DNA of 64,000 nucleotides from Meghimatium bilineatum (taxonomy: Eukaryota > Mollusca > Gastropoda > Stylommatophora > Philomycidae): contig CM067306.1 in assembly GCA_034231615.1 (NCBI GenBank), positions 49,135,281 to 49,199,280 of the forward strand. The letters are read 5' to 3'. Under the pieces are notes generated by a model. It was not told where the DNA came from, ran no database searches, and was given only the letters and a program-made list of their open reading frames with translations. The position numbers were made by a program, and so were the translations under genes. Of this stretch, positions 47,390 to 61,544 are shown piece by piece. The stretch's first letter is position 1. Each line of letters opens with the position of its first letter.

Positions 47390-50300
47390 AGGACATATCA
47401 GAATACTACAGATTACAGACATATCAGAATGCTACAGATTACAGACATATCAGAATACTACAGATTACAGACATATCAGAATGCTACAGATTACAGACAT
47501 ATCAGAATGCTACAGATTACAGACATATCTGAATGCTACAGATTACAGACATATCAGAATGCTACAGATTACAGACATATCAGAATGCTACAGCCATTTC
47601 AGAATACTACAAATTACAGACATATCAGAATACTACATATTACAGACATATAAGAATTCTAAAGCAATATCAGAATACTACATATTAAAGACATATCAGA
47701 ATACTACAGCCTTATCAGAATACTACATATTACAAACATCAGAATACTACAGATTACAGACATATCAGAATGCTACAGCCTTATCAGAATACTACATATT
47801 ACAAACATCAGAATACTACAGACTACAGACATATCAGAATACTACAACGATTTCAGAATACTACAGACTACAGACATATGAGAATGCTACAGCCATATCA
47901 GAATACTACAGACTACAGACATATCAGAATGCTACAGCCATATCAGAATACTACAGACTACAGACATATCAAAATGCTACAGCCATTTCAGAATAATACA
48001 GACTACAGCCATATCAGAATACTACAGCCATATCCGAATACAACAGACTACAGACATCAGAATACTACAGACATATCACAATGCTACAGCCATATCAGAA
48101 TACTACAGACTACAGACATATCAGAATACTACAGACATATCAGAATACTACAGACTACAGACGTATCAGAATACTACAGACTACAGAAATATCAGAATAC
48201 TACAGACATATCAGAATAATACAGTAATATCAGAATACTACAGATTACAGAAATATTAGAATGTTACAGCCATATCAGAATACTACAGATTACAGTCATA
48301 TCAGAATAATACAGCCATAACAGAATACTACAGATTACAGTGATATCAGAATGTTACAGCCATATCAGAATACTACAGACATAGATTGCTACAGCCATAG
48401 AAGAATACTACAGACCACAGACATATCAGAATGCTACAGCCATATCAGAATACTACAGACGTATCAGAATACTACAGATTACAGTCATATCAGAATGTTA
48501 CAGCCATATCAGAACGCTACAGCCATATCAGAATACTACAGCCATATCAGAATACTACAGATTATAGTCATATCAGAATGCTACAGACATATCAGAATAC
48601 TATAGCCATATCAGAATACTACAGATTACAGTCATATCGGAATACTATAGCCATATCACAATACTACAGATTACAGACATATCAGAATACTATAGATTAC
48701 AGACATATCAGAATGCTACAGATTACAGACATATCAGAATGCTACAGATTACAGTCATATCAGAATGCTACAGATTACAGTCATATCAGAATGCTACAGA
48801 TTACAGTCATATCAGAATGCTACAGATTACAGACATATCAGAATACTACAGATTACAGTCATATCAGAATGCTACAGATTACAGACATATTAGAATACTA
48901 CAGATTACAGACATATCAGAATACTACAGATTACAGTCATATCAGAATGTTACAGATTACAGTCATATCAGAATGCTACAGATTACAGACATATCAGAAT
49001 ACTACAGATTACAGACATATCAGAATGCTACATACATATCAGAATACTACAGATTACAGTCATATCAGAATGCTACAGCCATAACAGAATACTACAGACA
49101 TATCAGAATACTACAGATTACAGTGATATCAGAATGCTACAGCCATATCAGAATACTACAGACATAGATTGCTACAGCCATAGAAGAATACTACAGACCA
49201 CAGACATATCAGAATGCTACAGCCATATCAGAATACTACAGACATATCAGAATACTACAGCCATATCAGAATACTACAGATTACAGTCATATCAGAATGC
49301 TACAGCCATAACAGAATACTACAGACATATCAGAATACTACAGATTACAGTGATATCAGAATGCTACAGCCATATCAGAATACTACAGACATAGATTGCT
49401 ACAGCCATAGAAGAATACTACAGACCTCAGACATATCAGAATGCTACAGCCATATCAGAATACTGCAGACTACAGACGTATCAGAATACTACAGATTACA
49501 GTCATATCAGAATGCTACAGCCATATCAGAATACTACAGACGTATCAGAATACTACAGATTACAGTCATATCAGAATGCTACAGCCATATCAGAATGCTA
49601 CAGCCATATCAGAATACTACAGATTACAGACATATCAGAATACTACAGGCATATCAGAATACTACAGACTAGTCATATCAGAATACTACAGGCATATCAG
49701 AATACTACAGACTAGTCATATCAGAATGCTACACACATATCAGAATACTACAGATTACAGTCATATCAGAATACTATAGCCATATCAGAATGCTACAGAC
49801 ATATCAGAATACTATAGCCATATCAGAATACTACAGACATATCAGAATACTATAGCCATATCAGAATACTACAGACTAGAGACTTATCATAATACTACAG
49901 ATTACAGTCATATCTGAATACTACAGACATATCAGAATACTACAGATTACAGTCATATCAGAATACTACAGATTACAGACATATCAGAATACTACAGATT
50001 ACAGACATATCATAATACTACAGATTACAGACATATCAGAATACTACAGACATATCAGAATACTATAGATTAGTCATATCAGAATGCTACAGACATATCA
50101 GAATACTACAGATTACAGTGATATCAGAATGCTACAGCCATAGAAGAATACTACAGACCACAGACATATCAGAATGCTACAGCCATATCAGAATACTACA
50201 GACATATCAGAATACTACAGCTATATCAGAATACTACAGATTACAGTCATATCAGAATGCTACAGCCATAACAGAATACTACAGACATATCAGAATACTA

Positions 50301-53300
50301 CAGATTACAGTGATATCAGAATGCTACAGCCATATCAGAATACTACAGACATAGATTGCTACAGCCATAGAAGAGTACTACAGACCACAGACATATCAGA
50401 ATGCTACAGCCATATCAGAATACTACAGACTACAGACGTATCAGAATACTACAGATTACAGTCATATCAGAATGCTACAGCCATATCAGAATACTACAGA
50501 CATATCAGAATACTACAGATTACAGTCATATCAGAATGCTACAGCCATATCAGAATGCTACAGCCATATCAGAATACTACAGATTAGTCATATCAGAATG
50601 CTACAGACATATCAGAATACTATAGCCATATCAGAATACTACAGATTACAGTCATATCAGAATGCTACAGACATATCAGAATACTATAGCCATATCAGAA
50701 TACTACAGATTACAGAAATATCAGAATGCTACAGATTACAGTCATATCAGAATGCTACAGATTACAGTCATATCAGAATGCTACAGATTACAGACATATC
50801 AGAATACTACAGATTACAGATATATCAGAATGCTACAGACATATCAGAATACTACAGATTACAGTCATATCAGAATGCTAGAGACATATCAGAATACTAC
50901 AGATTACAGGCATATCAGAATACTACAGATTACAGGCATATCAGAATACTACAGATTACAGACATATTAGAATACTACAGATTACAGTCATATCAGAATA
51001 CTATAGCCATATCAGAATACTACAGATTGGAGTCATATCAGAATGCTACAGATTACAGACATATCAGAATACTACAGATTACAGTCATATCAGAATGCTA
51101 CAGATTACAGTCATATCAGAATGCTACAGGCATATCAGAATACTACAGACTAGTCATATCGGAATGCTACAGACATATCAGAATACTACAGATTACAGTC
51201 ATATCAGAATGTTACAGACATATCAGAATACTACAGATTACAGGCATATCAGAATACTACAGATTACAGACATATCAGAATACTATAGCCATATCAGAAT
51301 ACTACAGACATATCAGAATACTACAGACGTATCAGAATACTACAGACATATCAGAATACTACAGACATATCAGAAAACTATAGCCATATCAGAATGCTAC
51401 AGACATATCAGAATACTATAGCCATATCAGAATACTACAGACTAGAGACTTATCATAATACTACAGATTACAGTCATATCTGAATACTACAGACATATCA
51501 GAATACTACAGATTACAGTCATATCAGAATACTACAGATTACAGACATATCACAATACTACAGATTACAGACATATCATAATACTACAGATTACAGACAT
51601 ATCAGAATACTACAGACATATCAGAATACTATAGATTAGTCATATCAGAATGCTACAGACATATCAGAATACTACAGATTACAGTGATATCAGAATGCTA
51701 CAGCCATAGAAGAATACTACAGACCACAGACATATCAGAATGCTACAGCCATATCAGAATACTACAGACATATCAGAATACTACAGCCATATCAGAATAC
51801 TACAGATTACAGTCATATCAGAATGCTACAGCCATAACAGAATACTACAGACATATCAGAATACTACAGATTACAGTGATATCAGAATGCTACAGCCATA
51901 TCAGAATACTACAGACATAGATTGCTACAGCCATAGAAGAGTACTACAGACCACAGACATATCAGAATGCTACAGCCATATCAGAATACTACAGACGTAT
52001 CAGAATACTACAGATTACAGTCATATCAGAATGCTACAGCCATATCAGAATACTACAGACGTATCAGAATACTACAGATTACAGTCATATCAGAATGCTA
52101 CAGACATATCAGAATAATATAGCCATATCAGAATACTAGAGATTACAGTCATATCAGAATGCTACAGCCATATCAGAATGCTACAGCCATATCAGAATAC
52201 TACAGATTACAGTCATATCAGAATGCTACAGACATATCAGAATGCTACAGACATATCAGAATACTAGAGATTACAGTCATATCAGAATACTATAGCCATA
52301 TCAGAATACTACAGATTACAGACATATCAGAATGCTACAGATTACAGTCATATCAGAATGCTACAGATTACAGTCATATCAGAATGCTACAGATTACAGA
52401 CATATCAGAATACTACAGATTACAGACATCAGAATACTACAGATTACAGACATATCAGAATGCTACAGATTACAGTCATATCAGAATGCTACAGATTACA
52501 GTCATATCAGAATGCTACAGATTACAGTCATTATCAGAATGCTACAGATTACAGTCATATCAGAATGCTACAGATTACAGACATATTAGAATACTACAGA
52601 TTACAGACATATCAGAATACTACAGATTACAGACATATCAGAATGCTACAGACATATCAGAATACTACAGATTACAGTCATATCAGAATGCTACAGACAT
52701 ATCAGAATACTACAGATTACAGGCATATCAGAATACTACAGATTACAGGCATATCAGAATACTACAGATTACAGACATATTAGAATACTACAGATTACAG
52801 TCATATCTGAATACTACAGACATATCAGAATGCTACAGACATATTAGAATACTACAGATTACAGACATATCAGAATACTACAGATTAAAGACATATCAGA
52901 ATACTACAGACATATCAGAATACTACAGACTAGTCATATCAGAATGCTACAGACATATCAGAATACTACAGATTACAGTCATATCAGAATGTTACAGACA
53001 TATCAGAATAATACAGATTACAGGCATATCAGAATACTACAGATTACAGTCATATCAGAATACTATAGCCATATCAGAATGCTACAGACATATCAGAATA
53101 CTATAGCCATATCAGAATGCTACATACATATCAGAATACTATAGCCATATCAGAATGCTACAGACGTATCAGAATACTACAGATTACAGTCATATCAGAA
53201 TACTATAGCCATATCAGAATACTACAGACTAGAGACTTATCATAATACTACAGATTACAGTCATATCTGAATACTACAGACATATCAGAATACTACAGAT

Positions 53301-56300
53301 TACAGTCATATCAGAGTACTACAGATTACAGACATATCAGAATACTACAGATTACAGACATATCATAATACTACAGATTACAGACATATCATAATACTAC
53401 AGATTACAGACATATCAGAATACTACAGACATATCAGAATACTACAGATTAGTCATATCAGAATGCTACAGACATATCAGAATACTACAGATTACAGACA
53501 TATCATAATACTACAGATTACAGACATATCATAATACTACAGATTACAGACATATCAGAATACTACAGACATATCAGAATACTACAGATTAGTCATATCA
53601 GAATGCTACAGACATATCAGAATACTACAGATTACAGTCATATCTGAATACTACAGACATAGAATACTACAGACATATCAGAATACTACAGATTACAGTC
53701 ATATCAGAATACTATAGCCATATCAGAATACTACAGATTGGAGTCATATCAGAATGCTACAGATTACAGACATATCAGAATACTACAGATTACAGTCATA
53801 TCAGAATGCTACAGATTACAGTCATATCAGAATGCTACAGGCATATCAGAATACTACAGACTAGTCATATCGGAATGCTACAGACATATCAGAATACTAC
53901 AGATTACAGTCATATCAGAATGTTACAGACATATCAGAATACTACAGATTACAGGCATATCAGAATACTACAGATTACAGACATATCAGAATACTATAGC
54001 CATATCAGAATACTACAGACATATCAGAATACTACAGACATATCAGAATACTACAGACATATCAGAATACTACAGACATATCAGAAAACTATAGCCATAT
54101 CAGAAGGCTACAGACATATCAGAATACTATAGCCATATCAGAATACTACAGACTAGAGACTTATCATAATACTACAGATTACAGTCATATCTGAATACTA
54201 CAGACATATCAGAATACTATAGATTAGTCATATCAGAATGCTACAGACATATCAGAATACTACAGATTACAGTGATATCAGAATGCTACAGCCATAGAAG
54301 AATACTACAGACCACAGACATATCAGAATGCTACAGCCATATCAGAATACTACAGACATATCAGAATACTACAGCCATATCAGAATACTACAGATTACAG
54401 TCATATCAGAATGCTACAGCCATAACAGAATACTACAGACATATCAGAATACTACAGATTACAGTGATATCAGAATGCTACAGCCATATCAGAATACTAC
54501 AGACATAGATTGCTACAGCCATAGAAGAGTACTACAGACCACAGACATATCAGAATGCTACAGCCATATCAGAATACTACAGACTACAGACGTATCAGAA
54601 TACTACAGATTACAGTCATATCAGAATGCTACAGCCATATCAGAATACTACAGACGTATCAGAATACTACAGATTACAGTCATATCAGAATGCTACAGCC
54701 ATATCAGAATACTACAGACGTATCAGAATACTACAGATTACAGTCATATCAGAATGCTACAGACATATCAGAATAATATAGCCATATCAGAATACTAGAG
54801 ATTACAGTCATATCAGAATGCTACAGCCATATCAGAATGCTACAGCCATATCAGAATACTACAGATTACAGTCATATCAGAATGCTACAGACATATCAGA
54901 ATGCTACAGACATATCAGAATACTAGAGATTACAGTCATATCAGAATACTATAGCCATATCAGAATACTACAGATTACAGACATATCAGAATGCTACAGA
55001 TTACAGTCATATCAGAATGCTACAGATTACAGTCATATCAGAATGCTACAGATTACAGACATATCAGAATACTACAGATTACAGACATCAGAATACTACA
55101 GATTACAGACATATCAGAATGCTACAGATTACAGTCATATCAGAATGCTACAGATTACAGTCATATCAGAATGCTACAGATTACAGTCATTATCAGAATG
55201 CTACAGATTACAGTCATATCAGAATGCTACAGATTACAGACATATTAGAATACTACAGATTACAGACATATCAGAATACTACAGATTACAGACATATCAG
55301 AATGCTACAGACATATCAGAATACTACAGATTACAGTCATATCAGAATGCTACAGACATATCAGAATACTACAGATTACAGGCATATCAGAATACTACAG
55401 ATTACAGACATATTAGAATACTACAGATTACAGTCATATCTGAATACTACAGACATATCAGAATGCTACAGACATATTAGAATACTACAGATTACAGACA
55501 TATCAGAATACTACAGATTACAGACATATCAGAATACTACAGACATATCAGAATACTACAGACTAGTCATATCAGAATGCTACAGACATATCAGAATACT
55601 ACAGATTACAGTCATATCAGAATGTTACAGACATATCAGAATAATACAGATTACAGGCATATCAGAATACTACAGATTACAGTCATATCAGAATACTATA
55701 GCCATATCAGAATGCTACAGACATATCAGAATACTATAGCCATATCAGAATGCTACATACATATCAGAATACTATAGCCATATCAGAATGCTACAGACGT
55801 ATCATAATACTACAGATTACAGTCATATCTGAATACTACAGACATATCAGAATACTACAGATTACAGTCATATCAGAGTACTACAGATTACAGACATATC
55901 AGAATACTACAGATTACAGTGATATCAGAATGCTACAGCCATAGAAGAATACTACAGACCACAGACATATCAGAATGCTACAGCCATATCAGAATACTAC
56001 AGACATATCAGAATACTACAGCCATATCAGAATACTACAGATTACAGTCATATCAGAATGCTACAGCCATAACAGAATACTACAGACATATCAGAATACT
56101 ACAGATTACAGTGATATCAGAATGCTACAGCCATATCAGAATACTACAGACATAGATTGCTACAGCCATAGAAGAGTACTACAGACCACAGACATATCAG
56201 AATGCTACAGCCATATCAGAATACTACAGACTACAGACGTATCAGAATACTACAGATTACAGTCATATCAGAATGCTACAGCCATATCAGAATACTACAG

Positions 56301-59300
56301 ACGTATCAGAATACTACAGATTACAGTCATATCAGAATGCTACAGCCATATCAGAATACTACAGACGTATCAGAATACTACAGATTACAGTCATATCAGA
56401 ATGCTACAGACATATCAGAATAATATAGCCATATCAGAATACTAGAGATTACAGTCATATCAGAATGCTACAGCCATATCAGAATGCTACAGCCATATCA
56501 GAATACTACAGATTACAGTCATATCAGAATGCTACAGACATATCAGAATGCTACAGACATATCAGAATACTAGAGATTACAGTCATATCAGAATACTATA
56601 GCCATATCAGAATACTACAGATTACAGACATATCAGAATGCTACAGATTACAGTCATATCAGAATGCTACAGATTACAGTCATATCAGAATGCTACAGAT
56701 TACAGACATATCAGAATACTACAGATTACAGACATCAGAATACTACAGATTACAGTCATATCAGAATGCTACAGATTACAGACATATTAGAATACTACAG
56801 ATTACAGACATATCAGAATACTACAGATTACAGACATATCAGAATGCTACAGACATATCAGAATACTACAGATTACAGTCATATCAGAATGCTACAGACA
56901 TATCAGAATACTACAGATTACAGGCATATCAGAATACTACAGATTACAGACATATTAGAATACTACAGATTACAGTCATATCAGAATACTACAGATTACA
57001 GACATATTAGAATACTACAGATTACAGTCATATCTGAATACTACAGACATATCAGAATGCTACAGACATATTAGAATACTACAGATTACAGACATATCAG
57101 AATACTACAGATTACAGACATATCAGAATACTACAGACATATCAGAATACTACAGACTAGTCATATCAGAATGCTACAGACATATCAGAATGCTACAGAC
57201 ATATCAGAATACTAGAGATTACAGTCATATCAGAATACTATAGCCATATCAGAATACTACAGATTACAGACATATCAGAATGCTACAGATTACAGTCATA
57301 TCAGAATGCTACAGATTACAGTCATATCAGAATGCTACAGATTACAGACATATCAGAATACTACAGATTACAGACATCAGAATACTACAGATTACAGACA
57401 TATCAGAATGCTACAGATTACAGTCATATCAGAATGCTACAGATTACAGTCATATCAGAATGCTACAGATTACAGTCATTATCAGAATGCTACAGATTAC
57501 AGTCATATCAGAATGCTACAGATTACAGACATATTAGAATACTACAGATTACAGACATATCAGAATACTACAGATTACAGACATATCAGAATGCTACAGA
57601 CATATCAGAATACTACAGATTACAGTCATATCAGAATGCTACAGACATATCAGAATACTACAGATTACAGGCATATCAGAATACTACAGATTACAGACAT
57701 ATTAGAATACTACAGATTACAGTCATATCTGAATACTACAGACATATCAGAATGCTACAGACATATTAGAATACTACAGATTACAGACATATCAGAATAC
57801 TACAGATTACAGACATATCAGAATACTACAGACATATCAGAATACTACAGACTAGTCATATCAGAATGCTACAGACATATCAGAATACTACAGATTACAG
57901 TCATATCAGAATGTTACAGACATATCAGAATAATACAGATTACAGGCATATCAGAATACTACAGATTACAGTCATATCAGAATACTATAGCCATATCAGA
58001 ATGCTACAGACATATCAGAATACTATAGCCATATCAGAATGCTACATACATATCAGAATACTATAGCCATATCAGAATGCTACAGACGTATCAGAATACT
58101 ACAGATTACAGTCATATCAGAATACTATTGCCATATCAGAATACTACAGACTAGAGACTTATCATAATACTACAGATTACAGTCATATCTGAATACTACA
58201 GACATATCAGAATACTACAGATTACAGTCATATCAGAGTACTACAGATTACAGACATATCAGAATACTACAGATTACAGACATATCATAATACTACAGAT
58301 TACAGACATATCATAATACTACAGATTACAGACATATCAGAATACTACAGACATATCAGAATACTACAGATTAGTCATATCAGAATGCTACAGACATATC
58401 AGAATACTACAGATTACAGACATATCATAATACTACAGATTACAGACATATCATAATACTACAGATTACAGACATATCAGAATACTACAGACATATCAGA
58501 ATACTACAGATTAGTCATATCAGAATGCTACAGACATATCAGAATACTACAGATTACAGTCATATCTGAATACTACAGACATATCAGAATACTACAGACA
58601 TATCAGAATACTACAGATTACAGTCATATCAGAATACTATAGCCATATCAGAATACTACAGATTGGAGTCATATCAGAATGCTACAGATTACAGTCATAT
58701 CAGAATACGACAGATTACAGTCATATCAGAATGCTACAGATTACAGTCATATCAGAATGCTACAGATTACAGACATATCAGAATGCTACAGATTACAGTC
58801 ATATCAGAATGCTACAGATTACAGTCATATCAGAATGCTACAGATTGCAGTCATATCAGAATACTACAGATTACAGTCATATCAGAATGCTACAGATTAC
58901 AGTCATATCAGAATGCTACAGATTAGTCATATAAGAATGCTACAGATTAGTCATATCAGAATGCTACAGATTACAGTCATATCAGAATGCTACAGATTAC
59001 AGTCATATCAGAATGATACAGATTACAGTCACATCAGAATGCTAGTCATATCAGAATAATACAGACTACAGACAAATCAGAATACTATAGATTACAGACA
59101 TATCAGAATACTATAGCCATATCAGAATACTACAGATTACAGACATATCAGAATACTATAGCCATATCAGAATACTACAGACTAGAGACTTATCAGAATA
59201 CTACAGATTACAGTCATATCAGAATACTATAGCCATATCAGAATACTACAGATTACAGTCATATCAGAATACTATAGCCATATCAGAATACTACAGACTA

Positions 59301-60400
59301 GAGACTTATCAGAATACTACAGATTACAGTCATATCAGAATACTATAGCCATATCAGAATACTACAGATTACAGTCATATCAGAATGCTACAGCCATATC
59401 AGAATGCTACAGCCATATCAGAATACTACAGATTACAGTCATATCAGAATGCTACAGACATATCAGAATACTACAGATTACAGTCATATCTGAATACTAC
59501 AGACATATCAGAATACTACAGATTACAGTCATATCAGAATACTATAGCCATATCAGAATACTACAGATTGGAGTCATATCAGAATGCTACAGATTACAGA
59601 CATATCAGAATACTACAGATTACAGTCATATCAGAATGCTATAGATTACAGTCATATCAGAATGCTACAGATTAGTCATATCAGAATGCTACAGATTAGT
59701 CATATCAGAATGCTACAGATTACAGTCATATCAGAATGCTACAGATTACAGTCATATCAGAATGATACAGATTACAGTCACATCAGAATGCTAGTCATAT
59801 CAGAATAATACAGACTACAGACAAATCAGAATACTATAGATTACAGACATATCAGAATACTACAGACTAGAGACTTATCAGAATACTACAGATTACAGTC
59901 ATATCTGAATACTACAGACATATCAGAATACTACAGACATATCAGAATACTACAGATTACAGTCATATCTGAATACTACAGACATATCTGAATACTACAG
60001 ACATATCAGAATACTACAGACATATCAGAATACTACAGACATATCAGAATACTACAGACATATCAGAATGCTACAGACATATCAGAATCATACAGATTAG
60101 TCATATCAGAATGCTACAGACATATAAGAATAATATAGCCATATCAGAATACTACAGATTACAGACATATCAGAATGCTACAGACATATCAGAATACTAC
60201 AGATTACAGTCATATCAGAATGCTACAGATTACAGTCATGTCAGAATACTACAGATTACAGTCATATCAGAATGCTACAGATTACAGTCATATCAGAATA
60301 CTACAGATTACAGTCATGTCAGAATGCTACAGCCATATCAGAATACTATAGCCATATCAGAATACTACAGACATATCAGAATGCTACAGACTACAGACAA
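47390..60400. repeat. 13-kb satellite of 26-bp and 19-bp units with higher-order structure
   Basis: The array is built from two lengths of one unit: 19 bp (acatatcagaatactacag) and a 26-bp form with attacag added. Single-base variants (atac/atgc; gaca/gtca/gcca) mark sub-types. Kilobase blocks recur nearly unchanged: the rare word atagattgct lies at 48381, 49164, 49391, 50351, 51917, 54505 and 56152, and a unit with cagtcattatcag recurs about every 2.3-2.7 kb (near 52525, 55185, 57475). The plus-strand unit has no stop in any frame, so frames up to 315 codons arise by chance. No inserted mobile element was seen. Confidence 0.97.
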
Positions 60401-60878
60401 TTCAGTGTACTTTTTAACTCTCTATTATCAGAATGCACATCAGCAGAATGCACTACAGACATAAGAATGCTCTATAACCCTCTATTACACCATTTAAGGT
60501 TTTCCATGATAAAAATATAATTACCGGATATATCAAGTGTATTGGCTTCAGGTATGCATAATATATTTTTAGAAAAGCTGTATATTAATGTGTCTATGGA
60601 CGTGGTACTCTTTTCTCTATACTGTGATTTTTTTTTAGTGGAAGGAGTATATTTTTATACAAATTAAAAGCATAAACTATAGTTGTATCAATACTGAATA
60701 TGTCATTTGAGAAAACTAACTAAAGTGAAAAGAAATAAGAAAATATACCTTTTTAAAATGCACAACATTGTTTTATTTGCACAATTTTTTTGGGGAAAAA
60801 AAATGTCTTTTACAAATTTAAATGCCTGCCCAATATCATACACATCATGTATCATATTGAAAGTTTCAAGGATCAACG
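60401..60878. other. Satellite edge and AT-rich sequence
   Basis: Decayed satellite words (cagaatgc) fade by about 60490, followed by AT-rich unique sequence. Confidence 0.6.
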
Positions 60879-61063
60879 CAGCGGTTCTCAACCTGTGGGA
60901 AATTACCCTTTTTGGGGTCGAACGACTATTTCGCAGGGGTCGCCTAAGACCATCGGAAAACATATATTATGAAGTAAAAACGAAAATAATTTTATGGTTG
61001 GGTCACCACAACATGAGGAAATGTATTAAAGGGTCACTGCATTAGGAAGGTTGAGACTCACTG
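60879..61063 (+). mobile_element. SPIN-like hAT MITE, 185 bp
   Basis: The left end CAGCGGTTCTCAACCT and right end complement CAGTGAGTCTCAACCT are imperfect terminal inverted repeats. Inside, GGGGTCGCCTAAGACCATCG, GAAAACATATA, AAAATAATTTTATGGTTGGG and GTCACCACAACATGAGGAAA follow in order the non-autonomous SPIN elements known from tetrapods. hAT elements make 8-bp duplications; here GATCAACG and GATCTATA agree only partly. No transposase. Confidence 0.88.
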
Positions 61064-61189
61064 ATCTATAGACATCTGGCTTTCAGAGGGAAAAAAACCA
61101 ATAAAACTGTGAACAGAAAAATGGTGAAGATATTTGAGTGGAATTGGTCTATTGTTTTGTTTTTTCTATTTTAACAAAAAAAACTGTAA

Positions 61190-61365
61190 TACAGTGTTCA
61201 ATAACATTATAACAGGAAAGCTGAGATGTTTTGAACATATGAAGAGACACATGGTGGCAGATGTCGACCAAGAAGAAGATGGACAACAGACATAGAATGT
61301 TTAAAGGTGACACTGGCAGAAGCAGGTCAGCTGGCACAATTTGGTAGGGAGATCTGAACAACTGA
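61190..61365 (+). mobile_element. RTE-like LINE fragment
   Basis: CRPRRRWTTDIECLKVTLAE and AGQLAQFGREI resemble the C-terminal end of RTE elements (GRP..RW..DI...). No open frame upstream. Confidence 0.65.
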
Positions 61366-61544
61366 AAGAAGGACTACGTTCTGAAAACAATGTCTCATGA
61401 TATATGTATAATTCATATTTTGCACGGTGAGCCACTGGCCACTAATCAATTATTTCTGCATGGCACTGATGATGATGACCTTGTCCGCTTCATTAGACAC
61501 GGCCAGAAATCAGACACGTGTATCATTTCTAATTAACTATTGTC

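Noticed and set aside
47337-60464. Many open frames of 60-315 codons (YQNTTDYRHIRILQ type)
   Set aside because: All lie in the tandem satellite, whose unit has no plus-strand stop; three frames are open at once, with no splice or codon pattern.
60871-61071. Perfect 8-bp duplication around the SPIN-like element
   Set aside because: Flanks GATCAACG and GATCTATA agree at only five of eight bases, so the duplication is not claimed.
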